A stretch of DNA of 21,216 nt from a virus: positions 1 through 21,216 of the IMG/VR virus record IMGVR_UViG_3300042518_000611, one strand, 5' to 3'. Below are positions 5,973-11,452 of this stretch, in pieces. Position 1 is the stretch's first letter. Each line of letters begins with the position of its first letter. Under the pieces are notes generated by a model. The model was not told the DNA's origin, made no database searches, and saw only the letters and a program-made list of their open reading frames with translations. The position numbers and the translations under genes were made by a program.

Positions 5973-6776
5973 ATGCCAATGTCCCCTAGATTGCTGCGTC
6001 CCAGATCGGCCGCCATCGCTGGCGACTCCGACGTTCAGAACTACATCGCGGCTGTCGAAATCGCTGACGGGCAGCAGCTTGAGCAGGCAGTGAAGGACGC
6101 GATCCGCGACTTCATTTTGGGCTGCAAGACTGACGGCATCTGGTCGGCCATCAAGGCGTCATGCCTCCTCATGGGGGCTAGGACGCTCTCCGGTGCGTTG
6201 ACTCCGCTGGTCGGGGCGGCACCGACGAATAACGGCCCGTTTGTTTCTGGGGACTACAACCGAAAAACGGGGTTGATAGGCGACGGAACCGGCAAGTATT
6301 TGGACAGCAATCGGAATAACAACGCAGACCCGCAGAATAGCGTGTCCCATGCGGTGTGGGTTTCTACGTCATCCACTGGGTCTGTCCCGATTGGCGCTGG
6401 ATTCAACCTTACTGGCGCGACACGTTGCGCAATCATTGCGTCACCTGCGACTATTAGCGTGCGAATCCGGTCTTCGGCGGCGTTCAGCCCGGCCGCAACC
6501 GGAAACCCGTCGAACGGCAGCCTTTTTGCTTATCGACGCTCTGCGTCTAACGCAAGCCGCGCCAGGATCAACGGCACCGACACTACTTACACAACCGCGT
6601 CAGAAACTCCCTTCAACGGAAACGTCTTTGTGTTTGGCGATAATAATGCTGGGTCTGCCGCGGCCCTGTTTGCCGGTCGCCTCGCCTTCTATTCCATCGG
6701 CGAATCCCTTGACCTCGCCCTGCTAGACACCCGCGTGTCCAACCTTTACAACGCTATCGGAGCCGCCATCCCATGA
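5973..6776 (+). CDS. Putative tail fibre / receptor-binding protein
   Basis: The 267-residue protein begins Met-Pro-Met-Ser-Pro-Arg-Leu-Leu-Arg-Pro-Arg-Ser-Ala-Ala and contains a helical N-terminal third (about 20-70) followed by a long Ser, Thr, Asn, Gly and Ala-rich part that reads as beta-sandwich. The Asn-Gly-Pro-Phe-Val-Ser-Gly-Asp-Tyr-Asn-Arg-Lys-Thr-Gly-Leu stretch at about 87-101 and the C-terminal Phe-Ala-Gly-Arg-Leu-Ala-Phe-Tyr-Ser-Ile-Gly resemble LamG/concanavalin-like modules found in environmental phage tail fibres. The final residues overlap the next gene by 4 bases. It is probably the adhesin that meets the host surface; ATGs at 5973 and 5979 are both possible starts. The family call rests on composition and recollection of similar phage proteins. 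Confidence 0.6.
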   Translation: MPMSPRLLRPRSAAIAGDSDVQNYIAAVEIADGQQLEQAVKDAIRDFILGCKTDGIWSAIKASCLLMGARTLSGALTPLVGAAPTNNGPFVSGDYNRKTGLIGDGTGKYLDSNRNNNADPQNSVSHAVWVSTSSTGSVPIGAGFNLTGATRCAIIASPATISVRIRSSAAFSPAATGNPSNGSLFAYRRSASNASRARINGTDTTYTTASETPFNGNVFVFGDNNAGSAAALFAGRLAFYSIGESLDLALLDTRVSNLYNAIGAAIP

Positions 6777-7192
6777 CGCTAGGCGACCTCACGCTGCCGA
6801 TCAGTTACACCGACGCCCGCCAGTGGGCGTTAGTGTTCGATGTCCAACTGGCCGAGCGGCTCGCGGAAATCCACGCCGAGCATGGCAGCAACAAGTGCCG
6901 CCCTGTGCCTCGCACGCTGACCGATGGGCGGCTGATGCTGTGTGCCGACGTTCTCACTGAAGTCGGGCCGGGCGGGCTTCTGGAAGCGATGTGGGCGGCT
7001 GCGGACAAAGCGGTGCTGTCCCAGGCGGTCGAAGTGCTGCCCTGGGCCGACGCGGTCGCCCTGCTGCCGCCCGATCCGCCGATGCCGTCGCCTGTCTCAT
7101 CGCCCACGCTCTCGCCAGCCGCAGCCCCCAGCGGTGGCGGCACCCTTGCACCTGGCGTAGCTCCGTCGCTGGGTGGTGCGTTGCGGCGATGA
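6773..7192 (+). CDS. Hypothetical protein following the putative fibre, Pro/Ser/Ala-rich tail
   Basis: The frame overlaps the fibre stop by 4 bases (ATGA) and encodes 139 residues. The first 100 are a compact helical domain with two cysteines (43 and 57). The last 40 are a low-complexity Pro, Ser, Ala and Gly tail that is probably disordered. Coupling to the fibre gene suggests a fibre chaperone or a minor tail component, but I recognise no domain. It is the last gene of the tightly packed left run: after its stop comes a 102-base gap with a promoter-like sequence. Confidence 0.6.
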   Translation: MTLGDLTLPISYTDARQWALVFDVQLAERLAEIHAEHGSNKCRPVPRTLTDGRLMLCADVLTEVGPGGLLEAMWAAADKAVLSQAVEVLPWADAVALLPPDPPMPSPVSSPTLSPAAAPSGGGTLAPGVAPSLGGALRR

Positions 7193-7225
7193 TGTCGCTA
7201 CACCCACAGAGTGCGGCGATTTGAA

Positions 7226-7237
7226 GTAGCGTCATTC
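7226..7237. repeat. Left copy of 12-bp inverted repeat around the methyltransferase gene
   Basis: GTAGCGTCATTC here is the exact reverse complement of GAATGACGCTAC at 8319-8330. It lies upstream of the promoter-like sequence of the methyltransferase gene. A near copy, TGTCGCTAC at 7193-7201 just after the previous stop, can pair with 7226-7234 with one mismatch across a 24-base loop. Confidence 0.6.
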
Positions 7238-7260
7238 GCGGTCGCGCTTCTGAACAAGCA

Positions 7261-7288
7261 TTGACCCAGTTGACGCTCCGCATACGTT
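7261..7288 (+). promoter_or_regulatory. Promoter-like sequence, leaderless layout, for the methyltransferase gene
   Basis: TTGACC at 7261-7266 and TACGTT at 7283-7288 are separated by 16 bases and resemble sigma-70-type -35 and -10 boxes. The start codon lies only 6 bases after the -10 box, so transcription would begin at or within a base or two of the ATG. No ribosome binding site precedes the start. The same spacing recurs before the gene at 8690. Confidence 0.45.
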
Positions 7289-7294
7289 GGCGGA

Positions 7295-8320
7295 ATGGCA
7301 ACTCACCGCCTCATTCAAGGCGACTGCATCGAAGGGCTGCGGGCGCTCCCCGACGCCAGCGTCCACTGCTGCGTCACCAGCCCGCCATACTGGGGCTTGC
7401 GTGACTACGGCCACGATGGGCAGATCGGCCTGGAGTCAACGCCGGAAGCCTATGTCGCTCGCATGGTGGAGGTGTTCCGCGAGGTACGGCGAGTTCTGCG
7501 GGATGACGGGACTTGCTGGGTGAACCTTGGAGACTCCTATTTCGGAACCGGCAGAGGGCCGACGCATCCGACCGGCTTTCATGGTGGCGACAACGGCACG
7601 TCTTTCCCAACAAAAGGCGTCTACAGCCACAGCACGCTAAAGGGAAAAGACCTCTGCGGCATCCCCTGGCGTGTCGCCTTCGCCCTCCAGGCTGACGGCT
7701 GGTGGCTGCGGCAGGACATCATTTGGCACAAGCCCAACCCGATGCCCGAGAGCGTGCGGGACCGCTGCACGAAGGCGCACGAATACGTTTTCCTGCTCAC
7801 CAAGAGCGAGCGGTATTGGTACGACGCGGAGGCGGTAAGCGAGCCTGTTTCCGCATCCAGTGTCGCCCGTGTTTCGCAGGCGACGTGGGACGGTCAGCAC
7901 GGTAGCGACCGTGTGCCGGGCAAGACAAATGGCCCCATGAAGGCGGTACTAAAGCGAAGCGGCAATAAGGAGCGGAAGTCGGCCAAAGAGCGTGACTGCC
8001 CACGCAACGGCGTGTGCGGCAGCGTCCCGTGGGAAGGGACGACGAGAAACAAGAGATCGGTCTGGACCGTCACGACAAGGCCGTACAAAGGCGCTCACTT
8101 TGCCACCATGCCTCCGGACTTAGTTGAGCCGTGCATCAAGGCAGGCTGTCCCGAGGGCGGCACGGTGCTGGACCCGTTCGCAGGCAGCGGCACCACGCTG
8201 GCCGTCGCCGCAGAGCTGGGCCGCAGTGGCATCGGCTGCGAGCTGAATCCCGAATACATTGAACTGGCAGAGCAGCGGATCGCCAAGTCGAAAGCGAAGA
8301 TGCCGCTGTTCGTGGCGTGA
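7295..8320 (+). CDS. Beta-class DNA methyltransferase (N4-cytosine/N6-adenine)
   Basis: This 341-residue enzyme carries the two signatures of amino-group DNA methyltransferases: the catalytic Ser-Pro-Pro-Tyr at 29-32 and the AdoMet-binding Asp-Pro-Phe-Ala-Gly-Ser-Gly-Thr-Thr at 293-301. Catalytic motif first and AdoMet motif last is the beta-class order. Ser-Pro-Pro-Tyr is more usual in N4-cytosine enzymes, but N6-adenine specificity cannot be excluded. The less conserved, charged stretch at about 170-250 may be the target recognition region. No cognate restriction endonuclease is visible nearby, so it looks like an orphan phage enzyme that could protect phage DNA or alter its regulation. The gene has its own promoter-like sequence, no ribosome binding site, and 12-bp inverted repeats at both ends, which makes it look like a separately acquired cassette. 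Confidence 0.88.
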   Translation: MATHRLIQGDCIEGLRALPDASVHCCVTSPPYWGLRDYGHDGQIGLESTPEAYVARMVEVFREVRRVLRDDGTCWVNLGDSYFGTGRGPTHPTGFHGGDNGTSFPTKGVYSHSTLKGKDLCGIPWRVAFALQADGWWLRQDIIWHKPNPMPESVRDRCTKAHEYVFLLTKSERYWYDAEAVSEPVSASSVARVSQATWDGQHGSDRVPGKTNGPMKAVLKRSGNKERKSAKERDCPRNGVCGSVPWEGTTRNKRSVWTVTTRPYKGAHFATMPPDLVEPCIKAGCPEGGTVLDPFAGSGTTLAVAAELGRSGIGCELNPEYIELAEQRIAKSKAKMPLFVA

Positions 8321-8330
8321 ATGACGCTAC
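8319..8330. repeat. Right copy of 12-bp inverted repeat around the methyltransferase gene
   Basis: GAATGACGCTAC begins inside the methyltransferase stop codon (8318-8320) and is the exact reverse complement of 7226-7237. It runs directly into a small stem (8330-8344). Confidence 0.6.
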
Positions 8331-8344
8331 ACACCGTAGGTGTG
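8330..8344 (+). terminator. Weak hairpin after the methyltransferase gene
   Basis: CACACC at 8330-8335 pairs with GGTGTG at 8339-8344 across a GTA loop, and GTATTT follows. The 6-bp stem is short and the T-tract poor, so this is at best a weak terminator; it may instead be an extension of the repeat at 8319-8330. Confidence 0.25.
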
Positions 8345-8414
8345 GTATTTCGGGCAGATTGCGTGCGGGGCAATAACGGCGAAATAGGTTGCCTGCAACG
8401 AAACCGACCGGGCG

Positions 8415-8436
8415 TTCGCAATTCGCGAATTACGAA
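8415..8436. promoter_or_regulatory. 22-bp palindrome just before a small gene
   Basis: AATTCGCGAATT at 8420-8431 is a perfect 12-bp palindrome. The flanking TTCG (8415-8418) and CGAA (8433-8436) extend it to 22 bp with one mismatched pair (8419/8432). It ends 1 base before the ATG at 8438, so a dimeric repressor bound here would block transcription or start-codon access; as RNA it would form a strong hairpin. Confidence 0.5.
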
Positions 8437-8437
8437 A

Positions 8438-8659
8438 ATGACACTCCCTCGCGAGCGAACCAGCGCCGTCATCCGCACGCAGGCGTTCCTCCTGCGTCTC
8501 GCCAGCCCCTATGAGGGCGGGATCAAGGGAGTGCCGAAGCCAGTCCGCGAGGAAGCTAGGCGGCTGCTAAAGCACTATCCCCACTGGTTCGACCTGGGGA
8601 GGACTGACGCCTTCGACGCCGAGGCGGCCAGCCGGATCGCGAGCCAGGACGAGCGTTGA
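8438..8659 (+). CDS. BPSL0761-like small protein
   Basis: I take the ATG at 8438, giving 73 residues starting Met-Thr-Leu-Pro-Arg-Glu-Arg-Thr. An in-frame ATG at 8321 would add 39 residues across the palindrome and repeat and does not look like protein. The start pattern and the later Val-Pro-Lys-Pro-Val-Arg-Glu-Glu-Ala-Arg-Arg-Leu-Leu-Lys-His-Tyr-Pro fit the BPSL0761 family of short proteins, which have Met-Thr-Met-Pro-Asp-Glu-Arg-Thr-like starts and Val-Arg-x-x-Ala-x-x-Leu-Leu-x-His-Tyr-Pro cores. The family occurs in proteobacteria and phages and has no assigned function. It sits directly behind a 22-bp palindrome. Confidence 0.65.
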   Translation: MTLPRERTSAVIRTQAFLLRLASPYEGGIKGVPKPVREEARRLLKHYPHWFDLGRTDAFDAEAASRIASQDER

Positions 8660-8683
8660 CCCGATTGCCACGCCCTGTAGGCT
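8656..8683 (+). promoter_or_regulatory. Promoter-like sequence with leaderless layout for the gene at 8690
   Basis: TTGACC at 8656-8661 overlaps the previous stop codon, and TAGGCT at 8678-8683 follows after 16 bases; the ATG comes 6 bases later. This is the same geometry as at 7261-7288. The start-site context GCTGCGGTCATG (8681-8692) recurs exactly at 10676-10687 before the second HNH gene. Confidence 0.45.
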
Positions 8684-8689
8684 GCGGTC

Positions 8690-8905
8690 ATGCAAGCCAT
8701 CCTCCGGTTCGATTGCTCCGACCCTGACGACGCCCGCGAGCATCGGTACTGCCTCGCCGGCCGCGATGCCCTCATCGCCTTGGAGCTGATCGGCAACCGC
8801 TGCCGGTCGCTCCTGAAGCACGGCGAGCCGTCGCCCGAGACGGAGCGGGCGGTGGAGGAGATTCGCAGCCTGATCCCGCACGAGCTTGTGGAGTTGCTGG
8901 TATGA
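8690..8905 (+). CDS. Small hypothetical phage protein (71 aa)
   Basis: The frame gives 71 residues: a strand-like start (Gln-Ala-Ile-Leu-Arg-Phe-Asp) with an Asp-Pro-Asp-Asp turn, then long helices. The pattern hydrophobic strand, Asp-rich turn, then a helix ending Arg-Ser-Leu-Leu-Lys-His-Gly recalls a common family of small phage proteins of unknown role. It has a promoter-like sequence directly upstream and no ribosome binding site, so it may be translated from a leaderless message. It overlaps the next gene by 4 bases (ATGA), so the two are probably expressed together. Confidence 0.6.
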   Translation: MQAILRFDCSDPDDAREHRYCLAGRDALIALELIGNRCRSLLKHGEPSPETERAVEEIRSLIPHELVELLV

Positions 8906-9135
8906 ATTCCCGCTCGGGACAGTCCGAGGCGAAAACACGCGATTTGGGCGATGACGTTCCCGCTCGGGACAACACGCTCACGGCAGAGGAGCGCGAGGCG
9001 ATTGCGTTCATGCTCAGGCACGCGGCGGTCGCCGCAGACGGTGGGGCGTTCATTGACAGTGCCGACTACCGCCAGCATCACGACACCGTGTTCGGGCTGC
9101 TGGGCCGCGCATCAGATGGCAGTAATCGCCAATAG
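8902..9135 (+). CDS. Small hypothetical protein (77 aa) with internal DNA repeat
   Basis: The ATG overlaps the upstream stop by 4 bases, and the product has 77 residues. The first 25 are polar and probably disordered; residues 26-45 (Thr-Ala-Glu-Glu-Arg-Glu-Ala-Ile-Ala-Phe-Met-Leu) form an amphipathic helix, and a second helix lies near 55-70. The 5' part contains two copies of a 15-bp repeat (8907-8921 and 8957-8971) that are read in different frames, so the N-terminal peptide itself is not repeated. No family is recognised. It is the last gene before the AT-rich gap. Confidence 0.5.
   Translation: MNSRSGQSEAKTRDLGDDVPARDNTLTAEEREAIAFMLRHAAVAADGGAFIDSADYRQHHDTVFGLLGRASDGSNRQ
8907..8921. repeat. 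Direct repeat copy 1 (TTCCCGCTCGGGACA)
   Basis: This 15-bp sequence recurs exactly at 8957-8971, starting 50 bases further on. It contains the inverted arms TCCCG and CGGGA around CT. Both copies are preceded by ATGA, at one base and two bases distance respectively. Confidence 0.7.
8957..8971. repeat. Direct repeat copy 2 (TTCCCGCTCGGGACA)
   Basis: Exact second copy of 8907-8921. Because the spacing of 50 is not a multiple of three, it encodes a different peptide from copy 1, which points to DNA-level duplication or function. Confidence 0.7.
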
Positions 9136-9357
9136 ATGCGCAGTTCGTAAGAAAAACGTGGCATTAATGCTTACGGAATCTCGTTTGTGAAACATATCGG
9201 ATTTGATGTGTTACGCGAGACGACACAACACGCCGCACATAACGCCGAAAGAATTGCGCATGCCGAAAACCGCTGAAAGAAAGGTAGTTACGGCGAGCGT
9301 TGTTCATAATGTTCAAAACTTTTTGAACGTATTGCGCTACTGAAATCAGGTGCAGGC
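9136..9357. promoter_or_regulatory. AT-rich gap with palindromes, likely control region
   Basis: This 222-base gap is visibly richer in A and T than its surroundings and has no credible gene. It holds TTCGTAAG (9144-9151) facing CTTACG (9170-9175), with the perfect palindrome GCATTAATGC (9161-9170) at the inner edge of the second arm. Further on, GTTCAAAA (9311-9318) and TTTTGAAC (9321-9328) face each other across CT. TTGAAC at 9323 could be part of a -35 box, but I see no convincing -10 partner. Operator or replication-control functions are both possible. Confidence 0.45.
9311..9328. promoter_or_regulatory. Inverted repeat GTTCAAAA-CT-TTTTGAAC
   Basis: Two perfect 8-base arms separated by 2 bases lie 30 bases before the ATG at 9358. 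The shape fits a dimeric repressor operator. As a terminator it is poor, because the stem is AT-rich and no T-run follows. Confidence 0.5.
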
Positions 9358-9543
9358 ATGGCAGGAAAGACCCAATACTGGCTCATCACCATCCAGCAGG
9401 AACACTGCTCTGGATATTACACGTTCGCCATTGCCCATCACCCAGCCGACTACATGGCGAAGCACATCGAAGACACCCTGTTTTTCGCCATGCCAATCAC
9501 CAAGCAGCAGTTCAAGGCCGTCGATAAGGCGTGCAGCGGGTGA
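9358..9543 (+). CDS. Small hypothetical protein (61 aa)
   Basis: The frame starts at an ATG after a purine-rich stretch (AGGTGCAGG) and encodes 61 residues. The first half has a Tyr-Trp-Leu-Ile-Thr-Ile strand and aromatic residues (Tyr-Tyr-Thr-Phe-Ala-Ile); the second half is helical with a Phe-Phe-Ala-Met-Pro-Ile patch. Together they suggest a tiny folded alpha/beta protein. I recognise no family. It follows the AT-rich gap and may be the first gene controlled by the inverted repeat at 9311-9328. Confidence 0.5.
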   Translation: MAGKTQYWLITIQQEHCSGYYTFAIAHHPADYMAKHIEDTLFFAMPITKQQFKAVDKACSG

Positions 9544-9566
9544 CCTTACTGAGCGAAAGTGCAGAC

Positions 9567-9806
9567 ATGGAAAGCAAATGGATTTCAGTGAGCGACCAGA
9601 TGCCGCAGGAAGGCATCCGGTGCATCATTGCGACAAGGATTCCGGGCCGTCACGTTATCGACGGCGAGCCTAAAGACGGGCATGAGATTGAGTTTGGCGA
9701 GTGGCACGGCAACCGCTGGAAGTGCTTTTCCATCCCGTGCGTATCCGTCATGCACCCGTCGATGGTCAGCCATTGGATGCCCCTTCCCGAGCCGCCAGCC
9801 GCGTGA
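9567..9806 (+). CDS. DUF551-like small protein
   Basis: The ATG at 9567 gives 79 residues starting Met-Glu-Ser-Lys-Trp-Ile-Ser-Val-Ser-Asp-Gln-Met-Pro. A GTG at 9531 lies inside the previous gene and is less likely. The start Trp-Ile-Ser-Val-x-Asp-x-x-Pro and the end Val-Ser-His-Trp-Met-Pro-Leu-Pro-Glu-Pro-Pro are the two conserved ends of DUF551, a small family common in phages and prophages with no known function. The middle contains a His-Glu-Ile-Glu-Phe-Gly-Glu-Trp stretch typical of the domain. Family membership is well supported by pattern; the role is unknown. Confidence 0.75.
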   Translation: MESKWISVSDQMPQEGIRCIIATRIPGRHVIDGEPKDGHEIEFGEWHGNRWKCFSIPCVSVMHPSMVSHWMPLPEPPAA

Positions 9807-9889
9807 CACAACAGCGGCGACCTACCGCCACGCGCCCCTGCAAGGGTTCCACGCCTAGCCCCTAACCTAGACGGCACAGGAGACCACGC

Positions 9890-10246
9890 ATGGCCGACGC
9901 CACAATCAGCCGCCGCTTCAGAGACTTCGACATCACCCTGCACACGACCACCTCCCTGGCCACCACGCTCGACGTGCGAGACGTTGCAGGCGCAATCGTG
10001 TCGTTCGGCACCATGAGCACCAATGCCAGCACGCTGCAGATGTTCGTGAGCCCCACCCGTGCCGGGTCGTTCTCTCGCCTGTACAAGGCGGATGGCAGCA
10101 TCGCCACGCTAACCCTGGCCCCCTCGAGCACGGAAGGCCGCTCCTACAGCCTGCCCGATGAGGTGTTCGCTGCCGAGTTCCTGAAGATCGTCGGCGTTAC
10201 CACCAACAGCACGGGCACGGTTGGCGTGGTCATGTTCAAGAGCTAG
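9890..10246 (+). CDS. Hypothetical beta-rich protein, possibly a virion component
   Basis: The ATG is preceded by AGGAG at 9878-9882, a good ribosome binding site, and the frame gives 118 residues. The protein is rich in Thr, Ser, Val and Ala with alternating hydrophobic residues (Phe-Asp-Ile-Thr-Leu-His-Thr, Ala-Ile-Val-Ser-Phe-Gly-Thr), and reads as a small beta-barrel or sandwich without cysteines. Composition is like tail or head decoration proteins, but no family is recognised. It comes just before the HNH and terminase genes, a place where small structural or decoration proteins are not unusual. The function is inference only. Confidence 0.6.
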   Translation: MADATISRRFRDFDITLHTTTSLATTLDVRDVAGAIVSFGTMSTNASTLQMFVSPTRAGSFSRLYKADGSIATLTLAPSSTEGRSYSLPDEVFAAEFLKIVGVTTNSTGTVGVVMFKS

Positions 10247-10249
10247 GGC

Positions 10250-10567
10250 ATGCCCCAGCGAATCCCAGCCCATAGGCCGCTGCGTCTGCGTTCGTCACGC
10301 CCCAAGCGAGACGATACAGCCAGGCCTAACGCGGCAGCCCGTGGGTATTGCTCAACCGCCTGGTTCAAGATCCGCCAGGCCGTGCTGATCCGAGACGCAT
10401 GGGCATGTCAGGACTGTGGGCGTGTGTGTGCAGACAAGAGGGAAGCCCACGTTGACCACATCACGCCTAAGGCACAGGGCGGGCAGGATGTGATGGAGAA
10501 CCTCAGGACGCTGTGCATCAGGTGCCACGGCAGGAAGACACGGCAGGAGCAGGCAGGGGGAGGGTAG
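10250..10567 (+). CDS. HNH endonuclease
   Basis: This 105-residue protein has the HNH layout. Cys53-x-x-Cys56 and Cys89-x-x-Cys92-His93 form a structural zinc site, His67-Val-Asp-His70 carries the first catalytic histidine pair, and Asn84 is the central Asn of the motif. The N-terminal 30 residues are basic and probably contact DNA, and Trp38-Phe-Lys-Ile-Arg-Gln is the usual helix before the first zinc knuckle. Small HNH nucleases next to terminase genes are known to work with the terminase in cos cleavage and DNA packaging (for example HK97 gp74), which is the likely role here. It starts 3 bases after the preceding stop. A second HNH gene follows within 120 bases. Confidence 0.88.
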   Translation: MPQRIPAHRPLRLRSSRPKRDDTARPNAAARGYCSTAWFKIRQAVLIRDAWACQDCGRVCADKREAHVDHITPKAQGGQDVMENLRTLCIRCHGRKTRQEQAGGG

Positions 10568-10684
10568 GTCGGATCATAGGGAGGCCAGCCACATTAAACC
10601 CCGGATGTGTCTGATGGGTGCACGGTCGCAGGTAACTGTCAGGGGGTAGGCCTTAGCGTTTGACACAAGCCGCATGCTGCGGTC

Positions 10685-11452
10685 ATGGCCAAACGCAACG
10701 GTTTCATTATCACCTGCGCAAACGCTGCTTGCCGCAAGCCCTTTTATGTAACGCCCAACCGTTACGCCAAGGGCGCTCGGTGCTGTTCGTGGAAGTGCAG
10801 GGCAGAGCACATGCGACTGCCTAATCGCTTCTGCCAAAACCCAGCATGCGGCAAAAAGATTGAACGACCAGCACAAGGGCCACGCAAAACAGCACTAGGG
10901 CAAGACGGCCGAAAATACTGTTGCCGTGAATGCGCATGGGACCACCGATGGGGCTCGGACAGGCCGCGAAAGAACTGGAGCAAGCAACACCTGGCGTCAG
11001 CCTCTGCTGGAGCTCGTCAAACGTCTCTGCGAAAAAAATGCAAAATCCTTGAAGTGCCGTTTGACGAGCAATGCACCCGCCTCGCTGTGCTTGATCGTGA
11101 CGGCTGGGTATGCCAGCTATGCGACATTAAGTGCAATAGGGAATACGTCATTGACCCAAAGACGCGAAGGCCGGACCCGCGAAACGCAGAACACGACCAT
11201 ATCGTGCCACTTACGGCAGGTGGCAGCCCAGGCAATGTCTTCCCTAACTCGCAGTGTCTATGCCGTAAATGCAACAATAAGAAGCGTGCTCGAAGCATTG
11301 GGCAGCTGCGACTTGACCTAGAAGGGTCGGTGAAACGATGGGAAAACGGGGGCCGAAGCCGACGCCAACAAAACTCAAGATCCTGCGTGGCAACCCAGGC
11401 CGCCGGCCAACCAACAAAAGCGAGCCGCAGCCGGCAACAGATGGCGTTGTAA
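10685..11452 (+). CDS. HNH endonuclease with tandem N-terminal cysteine modules
   Basis: The 255-residue product has three parts. Residues 11-38 (Cys11-x4-Cys16, Cys33/34, Cys38) and 50-83 (Cys50-x4-Cys55, Cys79/80, Cys83) look like two related zinc modules. Residues 143-200 form an HNH domain with Cys143-x-x-Cys146, His170-Asp-His172, Asn184 and Cys193-x-x-Cys196. The last 38 residues overlap the start of the small terminase gene by 115 bases in another frame and look like unconstrained basic sequence. It may be a homing-type nuclease with its own DNA-reading fingers or a packaging partner. TTGACA at 10660-10665 and the start context GCTGCGGTCATG precede it, and it has no clear ribosome binding site. 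Confidence 0.82.
   Translation: MAKRNGFIITCANAACRKPFYVTPNRYAKGARCCSWKCRAEHMRLPNRFCQNPACGKKIERPAQGPRKTALGQDGRKYCCRECAWDHRWGSDRPRKNWSKQHLASASAGARQTSLRKKCKILEVPFDEQCTRLAVLDRDGWVCQLCDIKCNREYVIDPKTRRPDPRNAEHDHIVPLTAGGSPGNVFPNSQCLCRKCNNKKRARSIGQLRLDLEGSVKRWENGGRSRRQQNSRSCVATQAAGQPTKASRSRQQMAL

Noticed and set aside
7193-8344. Methyltransferase region as an insertion sequence or restriction-modification system
   Set aside because: No transposase, no target duplication and no restriction endonuclease are visible; the inverted repeats alone do not make a transposable element.
8321-8437. Upstream start for the BPSL0761-like gene
   Set aside because: The extra 39 residues are read from a repeat, a small hairpin and a palindrome and are not family-like; the conserved opening begins at 8438.
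9136-9357. tRNA or CRISPR array in the AT-rich gap
   Set aside because: No cloverleaf with a GTTCRA arm and CCA end, and no regular repeat-spacer pattern, could be found; the palindromes are single.
10568-10684. Terminator or attachment site in the gap before the second HNH gene
   Set aside because: Only a 5-bp CACAT/ATGTG inverted match is visible; no strong stem, T-run or integrase context supports either.
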